DNA from: Linepithema humile
Lineage: Eukaryota; Arthropoda; Insecta; Hymenoptera; Formicidae
Direction: 5' to 3'
Assembly (NCBI RefSeq): GCF_040581485.1
Contig: NC_090129.1
Location: 24,372,764-24,436,763, forward strand
Length of the DNA stretch: 64,000 nucleotides
Shown: one piece after another, positions 1 through 12,562 of the stretch
Layout of the letters: the number at the start of each line of letters is the position of its first letter
How positions within the stretch are numbered: the stretch's first letter is position 1
Program-made: the position numbers and the translations under genes
The notes under the pieces: model-generated
Seen by the model: only the letters and a program-made list of their open reading frames with translations
Databases searched by the model: none
Told to the model about the DNA's origin: nothing

Positions 1-1983
1 GTAATGATATCCATCGTGCAGCGTCGTCGTAAATCACGAGCGGAAAACCGATCTCCGCGAGTCAAATAACAAATTATAGAATTTTTTGATGCTGTTAGCG
101 ACATATCTGCAGGATCGATCGATAACTTCTGTCGCTCATTTCTTCTGTTTGCCGATGACTTTTTCGGCAGAGAAAAGCCCTCGAGCCGATGTTTGTCCTA
201 GTTTATTGTCATACTTGGCGACGAGATTGCGACTCTTCTTTCCGCGGTCGTCGAAGTTTCGGATGAGGTTCGTGCGATGTGGGAAGAGAAAATTAAAGTG
301 AGTTTTCCCCGCGGATTAAAAAAAAAAAAGAAAAAGACGAGTGTTTTCGTTTCCTGGACGGAGTGGGGTAATTCAATGACCGACAGATGCATTTTTGCGC
401 TAAATATGACGTTTGATATCGAGAAAGTCTATTACTCACGTTTATGCGTTGCGAAAAGCGTCACCTTTAATTTGAGAAGAACGAGAAATTTGTCTTTCCC
501 GGACGCGGTACGTGGTTTTATTTAACTTTTCAAAGTAAATTCTTTTAACTCGCGAATGAATGTCTCGCCGACGTTTCCACGACTACTTTTTGTCCTGTCC
601 AATCAATCGATTCCGACGAAAGCGCACGGGTTCTCCAGTCTCGTTGCACGAGGGAACGTAAATGGGAATGGGTCACCGCGGAGACCATTGTACTTTTAGT
701 TATCGCGAGGTGCTATTTCGACGATACTCTTTAACTGTCTGAAACATATACGATTAAGGATATTTTTATTTATTAGGTATTTATTTACGCTATGTTCCTT
801 CAATCAAAGTATCGTTTCAGATCATTTTAATCGTTTCAATGCATGTACATCATTCTATAAAAGAACAAACGTTCTCTGAATGAGCATTGATTAAAGTTAA
901 CTGATTTTAGAGAGGCAGAAAAACTTAAAAGATTAATTACTCTCAATTAACTTTATGTAAAGAGACTTTATTTTCCGTCTTTTCGCGCTCAACAGAAAAT
1001 ACCGTTTCTTCTTCTTTTGCGCGCGAAAGAAATTCTGATTTCACAGCTATCTGAATAGCTCGGCTCTGTTCCCGATGATCCAATAAATCTCTTCGCTAAA
1101 CGCAATTCCTTGGTCCACTTGTCCGGTTGTCATTCGCCAACTCTCGTGAAGTCCAGCTTTAATGCTGAGAGTCAAGGGGTTGCTGCTTTGCGGTTGCGTT
1201 TACCTCTTGAGTGCGACAATAAAGAATAAAATCTACGGAATGGTGGCGCGTCATAATGGCGCTTTTTTGGCGGGTTTTCTTTGCCGCGAATGCCGTGCGG
1301 TTTGCCCTGATATTCCTTCAGAAGACGCGCTACGTCGTCACGTCTTATGTCGACGTGTGCGGGACGTACATTTTCTCGCACAAAAGAGTATCGGAAACTC
1401 CGGCGACTTCCTGCTCTTCTTGGATTCCTGTTCCTCTGTCATCTCGCGTGAAGTCGGATCGATAAATTCCCGTTCTTTTTCACAACGCGGCTGTGCACGT
1501 TTCGTCGACCATCTTTTTTGAATTTTATTCGCCGACGAAAACAACGTGACGTCTCTTTCAACCGTAAACGATAAAGGCAGAATTGTACAGATGTTTGAAT
1601 GCAATTTCACGAAATAGTAGATTTTTGTATTTTCATTAGAGTGAAAAAATAATTACGTGTGGAAATTGCATTATGTATGTTTGTGCTAATTTTCATATTT
1701 TAAACAAAAGCAAAGTTTAATTAACGCTGGCAATTTTTAAAAATATTTTTATATTTTTTATATCAATCTGAAAATTTGTGCGCAAAGTGAGTCAGTTATT
1801 TCAGTTTTTGCTTCCATAAAGTTATTATTATCAAATGTATAAGCATCGATATTTTCTTTACATTTTCACGTAGAATATTTTATATATGAAAGTATTAAGG
1901 ATGCGGTTTCTCTCTCCTTCTCAACATGTTTTTTTTTCTTGGTTCTATAACACACTGATGTTGTTACTATTATATATTTTCAG
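1..1983 (+). other. Intron sequence upstream of the first visible eva-1-like exon
   Basis: No coding exon could be supported here. The stretch ends in an AT-rich tract with pyrimidine runs and the acceptor TTTTCAG at 1977-1983, so it is most likely the 3' end of an intron. The following exon begins with the last two bases of a codon, so an upstream exon ending in phase 1 must exist. I looked for the missing first half of the lectin domain (its cysteine and Tyr-Gly containing part) and did not find it, so it lies to the left of the window. Open frames around 1162-1521 exist on both strands but show no domain or protein-like composition. Confidence 0.6.
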
Positions 1984-2133
1984 CCTGCTTAGTGGACTAC
2001 GCAACGGAAACTGTAATGAATATCTGCCACGGTAAACGACGATGCTCTGTAGTGGCTAACAGCACAACATTTGGCAGAGAGGATCCTTGCAGACCAGACA
2101 GTAGAACCTATCTCAAAGTTGTTTACACCTGCG
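1984..2133 (+). CDS. eva-1: Protein eva-1-like, internal exon: C-terminal half of SUEL lectin domain (partial gene)
   Basis: This exon of 150 bases encodes residues 1-49 of the visible protein plus the first base of codon 50. It carries the second half of a SUEL (D-galactoside/L-rhamnose-binding lectin) domain. Cysteines fall at residues 1, 14, 20, 35 and 49, with the family hallmarks CHGKRRCSV, a Phe-Gly-x-x-Asp-Pro-Cys motif at 29-35, and a closing YLKVVYTC at 42-49. Asn25-Ser-Thr is a possible N-glycosylation site. The acceptor is TTTTCAG before 1984 and the donor is G|GTGAGTG after 2133; both ends are phase 1. The domain is extracellular and, in EVA-1/EVA1C proteins, is thought to bind glycans or ligand. 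The same half-domain occurs in latrophilins and other SUEL proteins, but the downstream exons fit EVA-1. The start of the gene is outside the window. Confidence 0.88.
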
Positions 2134-5100
2134 GTGAGTGTTGAAAAGTTTTCTTGTATTGAAATGTGCTGTCAATTACATGGAATAAGCCAAATGTACA
2201 GCGCATCTGTTAATATTTCAGCTAATGATTCACTTTGGAAGCTAGAATCATATTCATTTAAATGTGGCAAAGTACATTCGTTTGTTATAAACAATATGAA
2301 CATCATATAAATATCTATGCACTAGAAATCTCGATGAGAAATGTTGGCTTCAACTAACTTTGAACACAGATATAAATGCAAAACTAAAAGGCACGCTGTA
2401 CATTTGTGGCGCGCGTGCGCAAACAAAATACTAGACGAGTAAACAACGATAATATCGTAAATATATAATAGCAGCGAACATAAAATCCATTGCACAAAGA
2501 GATAAGTAAAGCCACTTATTTAAACGGGAAAATTGTACGAGCATTTCTTTTGCGAGAAAGCGTAGCCGATGGCTATTCAGCGTTGCAATCCTTGCAGCTT
2601 GAAAAGCAATAAGAAAAACTGATATTACAGACCGTGCAACAGCAATGTTCGGTAGGGGATTTATCTATAGCGTGCTACACAATGGCGTATAATGAGCGTA
2701 GGAACGCTCCTGTGAGGAGAAGTTATTTTATTGCGAGGTTCGAAGTGACTCGGCGCGGCAGCAGCGAGCCGGGCGACAGCTTTAAACAAAATGACGTCGT
2801 CGCGGATCTTCCCTTCAGCCCAGGGACGGGATTCGTACTGAATTTCGCCCCTGACATTTTTAATGGGCACTCTTTCCCGGGAACGGACCGTCGCGAAGAA
2901 TGGTGAAAGAAACTGTTGTGAAAACTGTCGACGAAAACTAACGAGCGGCATCACCGGAGCGTATTTTGAGCATGACGTCGCAGAATGTTGTCCTTCCGAG
3001 AACGAAAACTAGAATTTCCGTTATCAGAGATGTAATCCGAGATGTAATTTTAGCCGGCGAGTTTATTTGTTTGTTTACGTAAGACCCCGTGAAATATATT
3101 CATGATAATAATTTCACGCAAGGATCGATTATAGCGCGCCGGTTCGCTCCGGTTAACCGAGAATTCGTTACAGTTTTCAGCGTGAAACGAGTTTACAGTT
3201 ACAATTGCTCTTTCTCTCTGACTCTAACGTCTAGCTGCGAAATTTGCAGCGCTGTTGAATTTCCGAGCACACGTCCGTGTACAAATTCTCGCTCTTACAC
3301 GAAAGTCATCAAATCTTTTCAACGGAGCCGCAACGTCGTAAGAACATTCTTCGCGAAAAGTCGCACGCGAATTGAGGGACGTTAAAAGGGGAAGTTTCAT
3401 ACTAATACTTTCTAGACGGTTATGCCACTCTCGTAACAGCAACGAAAAAGCGACGCATGGTCGCCGCAGTGTTGCTCCACGCTCCAATCTTTTTTATTCT
3501 TGCGAGCGAAATTACGCGTACCCTGTGCACGTACATTTTGTCAGCATGTAGCGACCCTTATAACCAGGTATTACTTTCTTGCGGAATACCTCGTTTACAT
3601 TAATCGTAACCATCTTTTTCCTCTTTAACAAAGAAACGAAAAAAAAGTTCTAAAGAAAGTGCTGTGTTATGAAAATATGCTGCAATCTTTCTTAAAACAT
3701 GTAAAATTTATTTCTTCCGCAAAAACTGACTTGCGAATTCTTCGCTACAATGTTTACCTTATAAATTGCTAACGATCGAAATTGTAGGATGCGGATTGAG
3801 AGATGATCGAATATTGAGGCATATAACGCATAACGAACATCATTATTTCTCAACTTTATGCCCTAATTTAAAAAAGGCTTAAGATATTTTTCTTTGATCC
3901 CACTTTGATAACACTTGGGCGTTAACGCGATAATCATACTCTTATAAGTTTCAGGTATAACACGATTGTAAAATTTATTCTTTATATTTTTTTAATGAAG
4001 AAAGATATGGATGGACTTTTGATAAGGTTTTGATAAAGAAAAATATGAAAAACTTTTTAATTAAAAAAAATGGAGCTATTTTTCTGAGCTGAAATTCAGT
4101 TATGATTAAAACGGTAAGTGCCTCTTGGCAGCGGGAGGGAATCCCGCTGGCCCTTTCGTGGCTCGTCGCACGTCAAATTACCGGCCGTAAACGACCGTGC
4201 ACGGATTATGATTCGCAGCCGAGAACGCATTTGCATGTGCCTGTGAATGCCCGATGCGAGCTCATTAGTCAATGTCACTTCGGTTCCTGTTACCGACCAG
4301 GAATGTTCGCGGGAATAAAAAAAAAAAGAAAGAGTCGTCGCTTGGTATTCTAATTTGGCGACGAGTCACGCATAGTTCTTCGTGACATTCCCGGTCGCCG
4401 CGAGCAAAATATGCGCATTCGTTGATACGTGAAAAAATCCGAAAAATAATAAACGTCCAACTATCTGTATTTTGTTTCTTTTCACGATCAAACGCTCTCG
4501 AATATCGTATAACCATAATTTACTACAAGATGTAACAATATCTTTCCTTCAATTGTGGAAAAATATGTCTGGCTACGAATGAGTGGAATAAATAAAAGAG
4601 CGTTTTATAAACGTAACGATATGAACAATATTTATAAAATTGACAGTGTTTTACAGTAGATTTATTGATTTTCTTAAATACAATATTATTTTTTACTTTG
4701 AAATGTGTAACGTATTTACATATAACAATGTTAATATTATATATATTTAACGTTTAACATTTTTACGCGACTTGCAAACAAATAGACTATAAATTTGCAT
4801 TTGACTAAGTATGGCAGAGGGAAAAAAGATTTCTTTTTTTCTAATATACTTATTTGTCAAACTACATTTAAAGTAATTGGTCTGAGACATTCTGACGCAA
4901 GAACGAACGCTCCCCTCTTATTCATGTATATATGCGTACACACTGCCAAGAGAAAAAGCTTGAGGAATGATAAGCTGGCGCGATAACAAAACAAGGCTTC
5001 TTGCGAATCGAATTTTTTCATAGCGAAGGTAGATTGCCGATTTACAGAAAAGTTGGATTGCATAAAAAGTATGTTGAGTATAAATTATTTTAATGCTTCT

Positions 5101-6323
5101 AGTAACATTGACAAAAATGCGTACTGGTGATAGCAAAAATATGAAATACTGATTACATTTTATAGGTCACGTTTATTACATTCGTGTTTTAAATGTACAT
5201 TTATTAATTGTAACGATACATATTTTAATGATACGGACAAAAATTATATGAGTCATCGTATGTAGGAAATGTTTCTCGGGGGAAAAAATTATAATTTGAT
5301 GTTTTAAATTTGTGTAAAAAGATTTATATGCTATATGCAAAATTTATCTCTAATTTACCTTTTATTTTTAATTGTAAGAGTCATTGGCTCGCTGTTCTTT
5401 CTTTGACTTGTTACACGGAAAAAAGAATTTTGCTGTCACCGCGAAATCGTCGTTGCATATTATATGCGAGTAATATAATTTGCAGCAAGTAAAAGTAGCA
5501 TTCGTAATAAGTCTCTTTACTATTTATATAATAACTAACACATGTAAAATTTTGTGCAAATTTCCAGCAAATTCTTTTTTCTGTATAAATCCATTAAGTC
5601 ATCTATTGGCGTTATACAAAATTATTGTGTACGCCATAATAGCAGAAATATTTTTCTGCTCTGGTTGCATTTGATCGGATGACAATACCTAAAATGAAAT
5701 AAAATGCACTTTCCACCCCGTCCGCATCATTAGCATGCTCGTTGGCTTCTTCGTCAAGTTCTACACGCGGGGTATTGACCCGGAACAATTATCGGGCGAT
5801 TTCAAAGTGTAATTGGATCCGCATGAATTATCAATGTACATCAAAGTCCCCCTGACTTGATACGAGCATAGACTGTCAGCCGCGCGCGAGCTGGAAGTGA
5901 AGCTCTGCAAATCCGTGTTCCGTGAGCTCTCACCGAATCTCGATTGATCATTGACATCGGAAATATGCTAATCAGTTCCAATACAACGAATACCCGGGAT
6001 AATTATTGTTATTATTGCATAAGATCGAAATTGACAGAGGAGTGAGTATGAATATGAGATGCCTACTTCGATTTGTCAAGTTTGATGTTTGGTTTAACAA
6101 TTGCCGTTTACAAATGTTTTGGATAAACTAAGGTAAATGCAAATTATTATTACAGCCTCGAAACATTTTATTTGAAATGAAAATTATTTGTGTTAAATCT
6201 CTGTCGCATATTCCATATTTTCTTTATCTTTTTCTTCAATATATATTTAAATATGGAATATTTGAAAATTATTCAGACATTATGAGAATATAAAAAAATA
6301 AAATGTGATCCTCAGATTATTTA

Positions 6324-6344
6324 ACATATATATATATATATATG
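6324..6344. repeat. (AT)n microsatellite
   Basis: A run of alternating A and T of about 20 bases in the large first intron. It is a simple repeat with no other feature. Confidence 0.85.
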
Positions 6345-9300
6345 TAAAATTTTTAATCGTCACAAATTAGTCTCAACCCATGTTAAACATATATTTTTCC
6401 GCAAAGTAATATCCGCGAAGTAAAGACTCCTCTTTCGAGAGAAACTTATTTACAGCAGAAGCTATTAAAGAACTGTGCTGGCAGGGATAAAGTAAAGTAA
6501 ACTTTAGGAAGGAAAACATTGAAAGCATGTTTTCTAATGGTATGCGAACTTTTATAAATTATAGAATGCAAAACGCGGTACCATCTATAAAACCATATAA
6601 AGCAATTCCCGATTCCATTCATCAACTTTATTTGAAGTCGTGCTTCACTGTTAGTTTATTCCGTCACTTTTGCACTTAAACACCACAGATTTTTTTACTA
6701 TATAATTAGGTTTTATAAAAACCGGGTGAAATTTTTATTACCAAGCTTGAAAGTTGCTGGAAAACATTTCTTAAATGATAGAGAAACCTAAAAAGCGAAA
6801 TAATTAAAAATGAAATTATTTACTTTTATTAAGACTTATTTTTAGAAATTTCTCAATTTCTATTTAAAATGTAGAAATTGTTTTCTTTCAAAATTATGTC
6901 AACTGCTGCACTTATTTATTGAAGATGATAAAATCGATTTTATTTTTATCTTTTATCAATTCATTTTTTGCTATTTGTTTGTAGTTTTATTTGTTATTTT
7001 TCTTTATCTGATTTGCAGATCCACGTTTAATGCTAATAAAATTTAGATATAAGCCATTAAATATTATACAACTAAACTTTTACGGATAATGCCTTTTAAT
7101 TAATCATAAGTCATAATAATTGTATTATTAGTTGGCATTATATACGACAAGAATGAGCAACCTGAGAATTCTCTCCAGTCTGTGTGCGTAGTATTAATTA
7201 TTATCCATGTCTCTATGATAGAAGCTGAATTTACGGGATTTCACCATCCATTTCCCTGATACAAACTGAATCACCCGTTGATTTCACACATGGGATCTTC
7301 TTGACAAAGTGAATGTACGTACGTCGCCTACGCCGAAACCAGATCAGCCAACGCTTAACGACGTATGAATGCGTTGCTTAATCCCGCGATGCGAACGCAT
7401 CGGTTGCTATCAGTCAATCGCGAAAATGAATTAAACTCATGATATATTTCCACCTCGTCGTGTACATAGTTGTGATTAATTAAATCCTTTTCCGAGGAGG
7501 ATTGCCAATTTTCGCCGATAGTACACGATTTTGCAGTATTGCACGCATTTATTCACTAGTATAATACAATAATTTATGAAAATGTCTATATTCAGAAAAC
7601 TTGATTTTATTTAATTACAATCGCGACAGGAAATGCGTTTAAATAATTTCCTAAGAACATTAATTGGGCAATTTCTCATAAAGTTACCTTCGAAACTTTA
7701 ATCGAATTTATTCTGCATTCTCGTGCAAACGTTCAAACTTTTTTTTTTAATTTATGAGTTTCCGAACTTTTCTTGTTATTTTTTTTTTTTTTTTGTATAA
7801 ATATTTTTGCGCTTTGCAAAATTTTTCAAAGAAACTTCAATAGGATGATTAAAGGCCGTCTCTGTGTAATAGCCGTTCGATTTACAATAATAGGTGTCAT
7901 TGATACGCTCCGCGTTGCTTAACGAAGCGTCGATGCATCATGGCAATTCGTCTCAATTGAATTTTGACACGTAGCTGAAGAGCCGTGTCAATCAACGATA
8001 GAAAATCAAGCGCTCGCGTGGCCACGAAGCTAATTAGGGATCGAAGTGCCAACTCGATGGCGGACGACTATATAGCTACTTTACATCACAGCGTTCACCG
8101 CGAGATAATGATCCCTCGAATTTCGGCCATTAATCCGAGCTGGCTCGATGAAAAATTTCTCTCATGCGGCGAATAATCAATTTGGTTCGCATGAAATAAA
8201 CTCGTTATTCAATATTGACCGATAATTTATGTTGCAGCGGTATGTTGTACAGCTACAGCGTAACAGCGCGTTGCAGTTTACTAATTCTTTGTTAGCTACT
8301 GAGCGTCCAGTTATCTTTCTTCATAATCAACGAGAATGTATTTAACATTTATGGCATTGTTTAGCCGCAATATATTTTCATTAGAATTGTGGCAAGCTAA
8401 TATATCACAATCTATTTCAACTCCCGAGACGTATTCAATTAATAACTAGCGAATGCACGAGATCGCGCATTTTAGAAATGTTGTTTCTAAAATCTTGCTG
8501 TGTGTCCCGTAAAATATTGATTTGTGAGACAGGATCTACGTTGTTGATTATATTTGTCAAAGGTGAGCCAAATATTGACAAACGATGTCCGTTTGCTATG
8601 AACGTATATAAATATATAGATACGTATATGTATCACTCACTAGGTACTAGTCATCGATAGCGGGAAGTGAAAAAGTTAGAGGAAATAGATTTTTTGGCGT
8701 TTATTTTATGTCAACAACGACGTATTTCACGATACGCGATACTGGACACTTTCCAAAGGTAGCCAAATACTCTTTATGCAATGAGCACATACGATGCAGT
8801 TGAATTGCACGCAACAGATGCATGTTGGCGAAAGAAAATTTCAATTTAAATATTGTTTTTAATTTGACTATAATTTTGGTATAGATACTTAACAAAGGAG
8901 TTATAAGTTGTCAGCAATAAATTCAAGTACACTTGATTATTATCAACATAATTCATGTTTATTGCACATACATATTATTAATGTCAATCCACGTACATGT
9001 TGCATGTTGACATTAAAATTATCGGACTACGATTATCGAGAGAGAACCTCGAAATGTAATTAATTAGTCACAATAATACAATCGGCATACGATAATAAAT
9101 ACGATAATAGTGGTGACGAGAGACAAATAAATATCGCAAATTTTATCTATTTTGAGAAAACCAAGCCGCGAGCAAACTAGCTTTTACGTTTACTAACGTG
9201 CGATACTCTCAAGGCCCTTTGCCGTGAATCTCTCTTGATTTCCATTTTAAAGAGTAGATTACGCGCCACGACGTGGTTGTTTCATGGAAGATTAATGGAC

Positions 9301-12181
9301 TGATCCCCCTTCAAAGAACTGACCCTTTATCCCGATTTTCAACCTTGAATGCCTTTGGAAAAACAAAGCGGTATACACACCACGGCTATCGGCTATCGGC
9401 ATGGTTAATTGGCGAGATGCAAAATAAAAGTACACCGCGTATAAAGGCGGACGAATTTTATTAACTTGAAACGCTCTGCATTCAGTTTTCTTTGTTGTTA
9501 CGTTCTGATGCAACTTGCTTCATGCTGGCGCTATCAGATGGACGTTAACTCTCAGTTTCCGCTTCAAATGACAATTGCCGATTCTTTTTAGTTTTACGGC
9601 GATCGTATTCATAACAATTCCCGACTGTCTATACAATGGCGCACAGCTAGAGGGGCTTTTAGCCATTATACGTATCGTGCGTGCGTATTGTGTGGCGTGG
9701 GAGGTCCGCTTTCTAGGTTTAGGCGGGTATAATTCGTCTTTCCGCGCGACGTGCGCTAATTTGTGCGCGCTGTACTGTCGACACTTGAATTATTCGATTT
9801 ACGTTTAACTATTCAGCCCGGCGCTGATCAATCGCTATCGCTTTCAGTGCTTGGTGACGATGCCACGCGATTCGGACATCCATATTAATAAATGCCTTAA
9901 TCTGTATGCATCCTGTTATTTGATGAAAAGCGTTCGAATTTGCGATATTGCACATGATAGAATTTAATGTATTTGTAATCCGCTTTTTATCAAATGTTTA
10001 ATCAATTGTCGAGATTAGAGTAACACAAAAAATGGAAAAAAAAATTAGTAATTGCAATCTGCCTTCAATCTGTGTTTGACGATGCTACGTCATAAATTAT
10101 ACTGATTAACATTTAATATATTATTAACGCAAACTCTCTAACTGATTTAAATTCAAGATTACGTAATAAATGAACATATCATCATAGCGAATAACTTGAA
10201 TAAAACATCAGTTTTGAAATGTACGCAATTTTGAAAGTTTAAAGTGATGCGGATAAATTAATGGATAGAGTGAATACCGTATCGATTTCAAAGCATAAAG
10301 CTAACATTTCACTTCAGCCTGGATCATTCAATATTCTTACGACGACGTTTCTCAGTTTTCCCTTTCCGATATTCGACGTTCGATCTTTTTATCCTTTTAT
10401 TACATTTGTCGATGTTGCGTACATTCTGAAATTTATTGCGCGATTGAGAGAGAGTTGGTTGCTGAATATTTTAGGCTCGCGGAACAGAAAGCCGTGCAAG
10501 GCAATTCCCATTGGTTTTGACATATTTTAGATCGTAAACTCATTAAACTCGTTGACCTCTGTGCATTTGCCGATTTGTTTCGGGATCTAAAACACTGAGA
10601 ATTCGTCGAGGACCGAGCGCTTAATTTTCCTCATTTCTTATTTGGCATCCCCGAAAATTTTTGCGATCGTATTGTTATTTTATTGGAGTTTTTCTCGTAT
10701 TGGTAACTTTTGAAATTCATGGCTTTTAACAAGCGGCAGCGCGATTCGTTGCTTCATAATTTTTCAATTTCGGCGATGTTAAATTCATTGGAAAAGCGTA
10801 ATTTGTGTGGCAAATTTTTCCACGTTTAATTAAATCGGTATTGCAAAAAAAAAAGGAAAAATATAACTTTCCTAACAATAATTTTCCAACAAAAAAGTAT
10901 TGAAATTTTCTCGAGTATCAATATGCAATAATAAAATTGTTATTTATTTCAATTTATTATGGACATAAATATTAATAATATTAACACATATTTTTTATAG
11001 AAACATAATGCCGCGGCGTTTGCTCTGTTGGCGCTTAATCAAATTTATAAACGATTTATTTCAAGATACGTCATTCGCGATTGCTTCTATTGTTTCTCGC
11101 TCGCCGATAATTGATTTTACTGAATATTACGAGGCGTGCAATTATAGCAGTGTTTACAGATCACCGCGAAACCGTCAAGTTCTCAACAAGTGGTCGAGTC
11201 TTGGCAAGATGTCTATCAACTTCAGGAACTGAATGTATATACTGTTGCGCGTAACGCTAAGCTGGACGTTTACCAATGCGCTGCCGGTTGCAGTCTCTTG
11301 ACAAGATGTTAGTTCGTGTACAACTCAAATAATTGAATTCATGAACTGTGAACGCGATGCCATTGGCTATTTGCACTGCCATTTTTGTCGTAAAATAATC
11401 CGATTAACCGATATTACGTGTTTTTATAATATTTTAATATGCTTTATGTATAAAGTAATCTAGTTTTCTGCTGCGATTTGAAAATCATTGAATTTTGGAA
11501 GCACACTTTATCTACGAATGTACTTAATTTCTAATTTTTATTTACGCCGATCACCACAATTTGTTCTATTTTTGAACCGCGCTACAACGTTAGAGAAAAA
11601 TTATGTATGGATTACATATAATCCATTGCAACGCCGCGTGCTTTTCGTTTATCATTCCAATTAAATTCCATCATTCTTTTACCATATTTTATTTCAGAGA
11701 AAATATAAAAATTATTATTATTGTAAAGTAACACTAGTGTAAATCATTTATTATACATTTAGTTTGCACAGGCCATATTTCAGAGTTTTAACTTTTTTTT
11801 TTATTTATTATGCATTCTTAAATGATACATGGTGATTAAATATGCGGATTTCTTTTACGGAGATATTTGTCTGTTCGGAAAAAAGCGAAATAAAATTTTC
11901 TTCTGTAGGAGAAGAAAAAAAAATAAAAAGTCTCGCGTTTATCCGGTTCCGCGGAAAAAGCATGCTTAATTATCGAGAGTACGCCATCTATTAGAGAATG
12001 AGTATTTTTTTTTTTCGTTAAACTCTATGGTAAATAGAAAGAAAGATGTTACTATATGAATCTCTAGTTGTGTGCTGAAAGTAGATAGTGCATAGCTATT
12101 TATTAATAAAATTATCTGCATTTTTTGAAGTGAGGTAATGAATAATGAATTAAAACTTTATGTATCATACATACAATACAT

Positions 12182-12562
12182 AACATTACGCATAATTTTA
12201 CTACGACGTATCGAAATCTTATATTTTAAACAAAGAAGGGATCTAAATTTTAAAGTATAAAATTTTAATGCATCGCAATGACGTTCTAGGTTTCTATCAA
12301 ATGATACGATATAAGATTCTAAAGCATAAAAGTAAATAAAATGTACATTTTAACATAAATGTATATTTTATTTATTTAAATAAAATAAATTGAAATTCTA
12401 AAATTTGAAAAGCTTATCAAATGTTATGATAGAAGATTCTAAAGCATGAAAATATGTAAAATGTACATTTTAACATTCCGGTTAATTTTTTGTTTCTTTT
12501 TTCCCATTTCTTTGTTTAAAATATAAGACTTTAATGCATCGTAGTGAAGAAAATGTAATGTT
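12182..12562. mobile_element. Candidate MITE-like element with about 57-bp imperfect terminal inverted repeats
   Basis: The left arm (12182-12237) and right arm (12508-12562) are inverted copies. A perfect 20-bp core occurs at 12218-12237 and, reversed, at 12508-12527. It is flanked by ACTACGA plus 11 bases with 6 matches, and further out by AACATTAC against GTAATGTT. The interior holds two direct copies of a 62-bp segment at 12295-12356 and 12415-12476, matching at about 55 of 62 positions by hand count and exactly 120 bp apart. There is no coding capacity. The structure fits a non-autonomous DNA transposon remnant or a foldback element. No target-site duplication was recognised, so the class is unknown. 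Confidence 0.5.
12295..12476 (+). repeat. Direct repeat, two 62-bp copies with 120-bp period
   Basis: Copy one spans 12295-12356 and copy two spans 12415-12476. Both begin TATCAAATG and end AAAATGTACATTTTAACAT, with about seven substitutions between them. The segment between them contains the AT palindrome-like stretch ATTTATTTAAATAAAATAAA. The pair lies wholly inside the inverted-repeat element at 12182-12562. Confidence 0.8.

Noticed and set aside
1162..1521. 119-codon plus-strand frame upstream of the first exon
   Set aside because: No domain or usable splice context, overlapping frames exist on the other strand, and the composition looks like random CpG-rich DNA.
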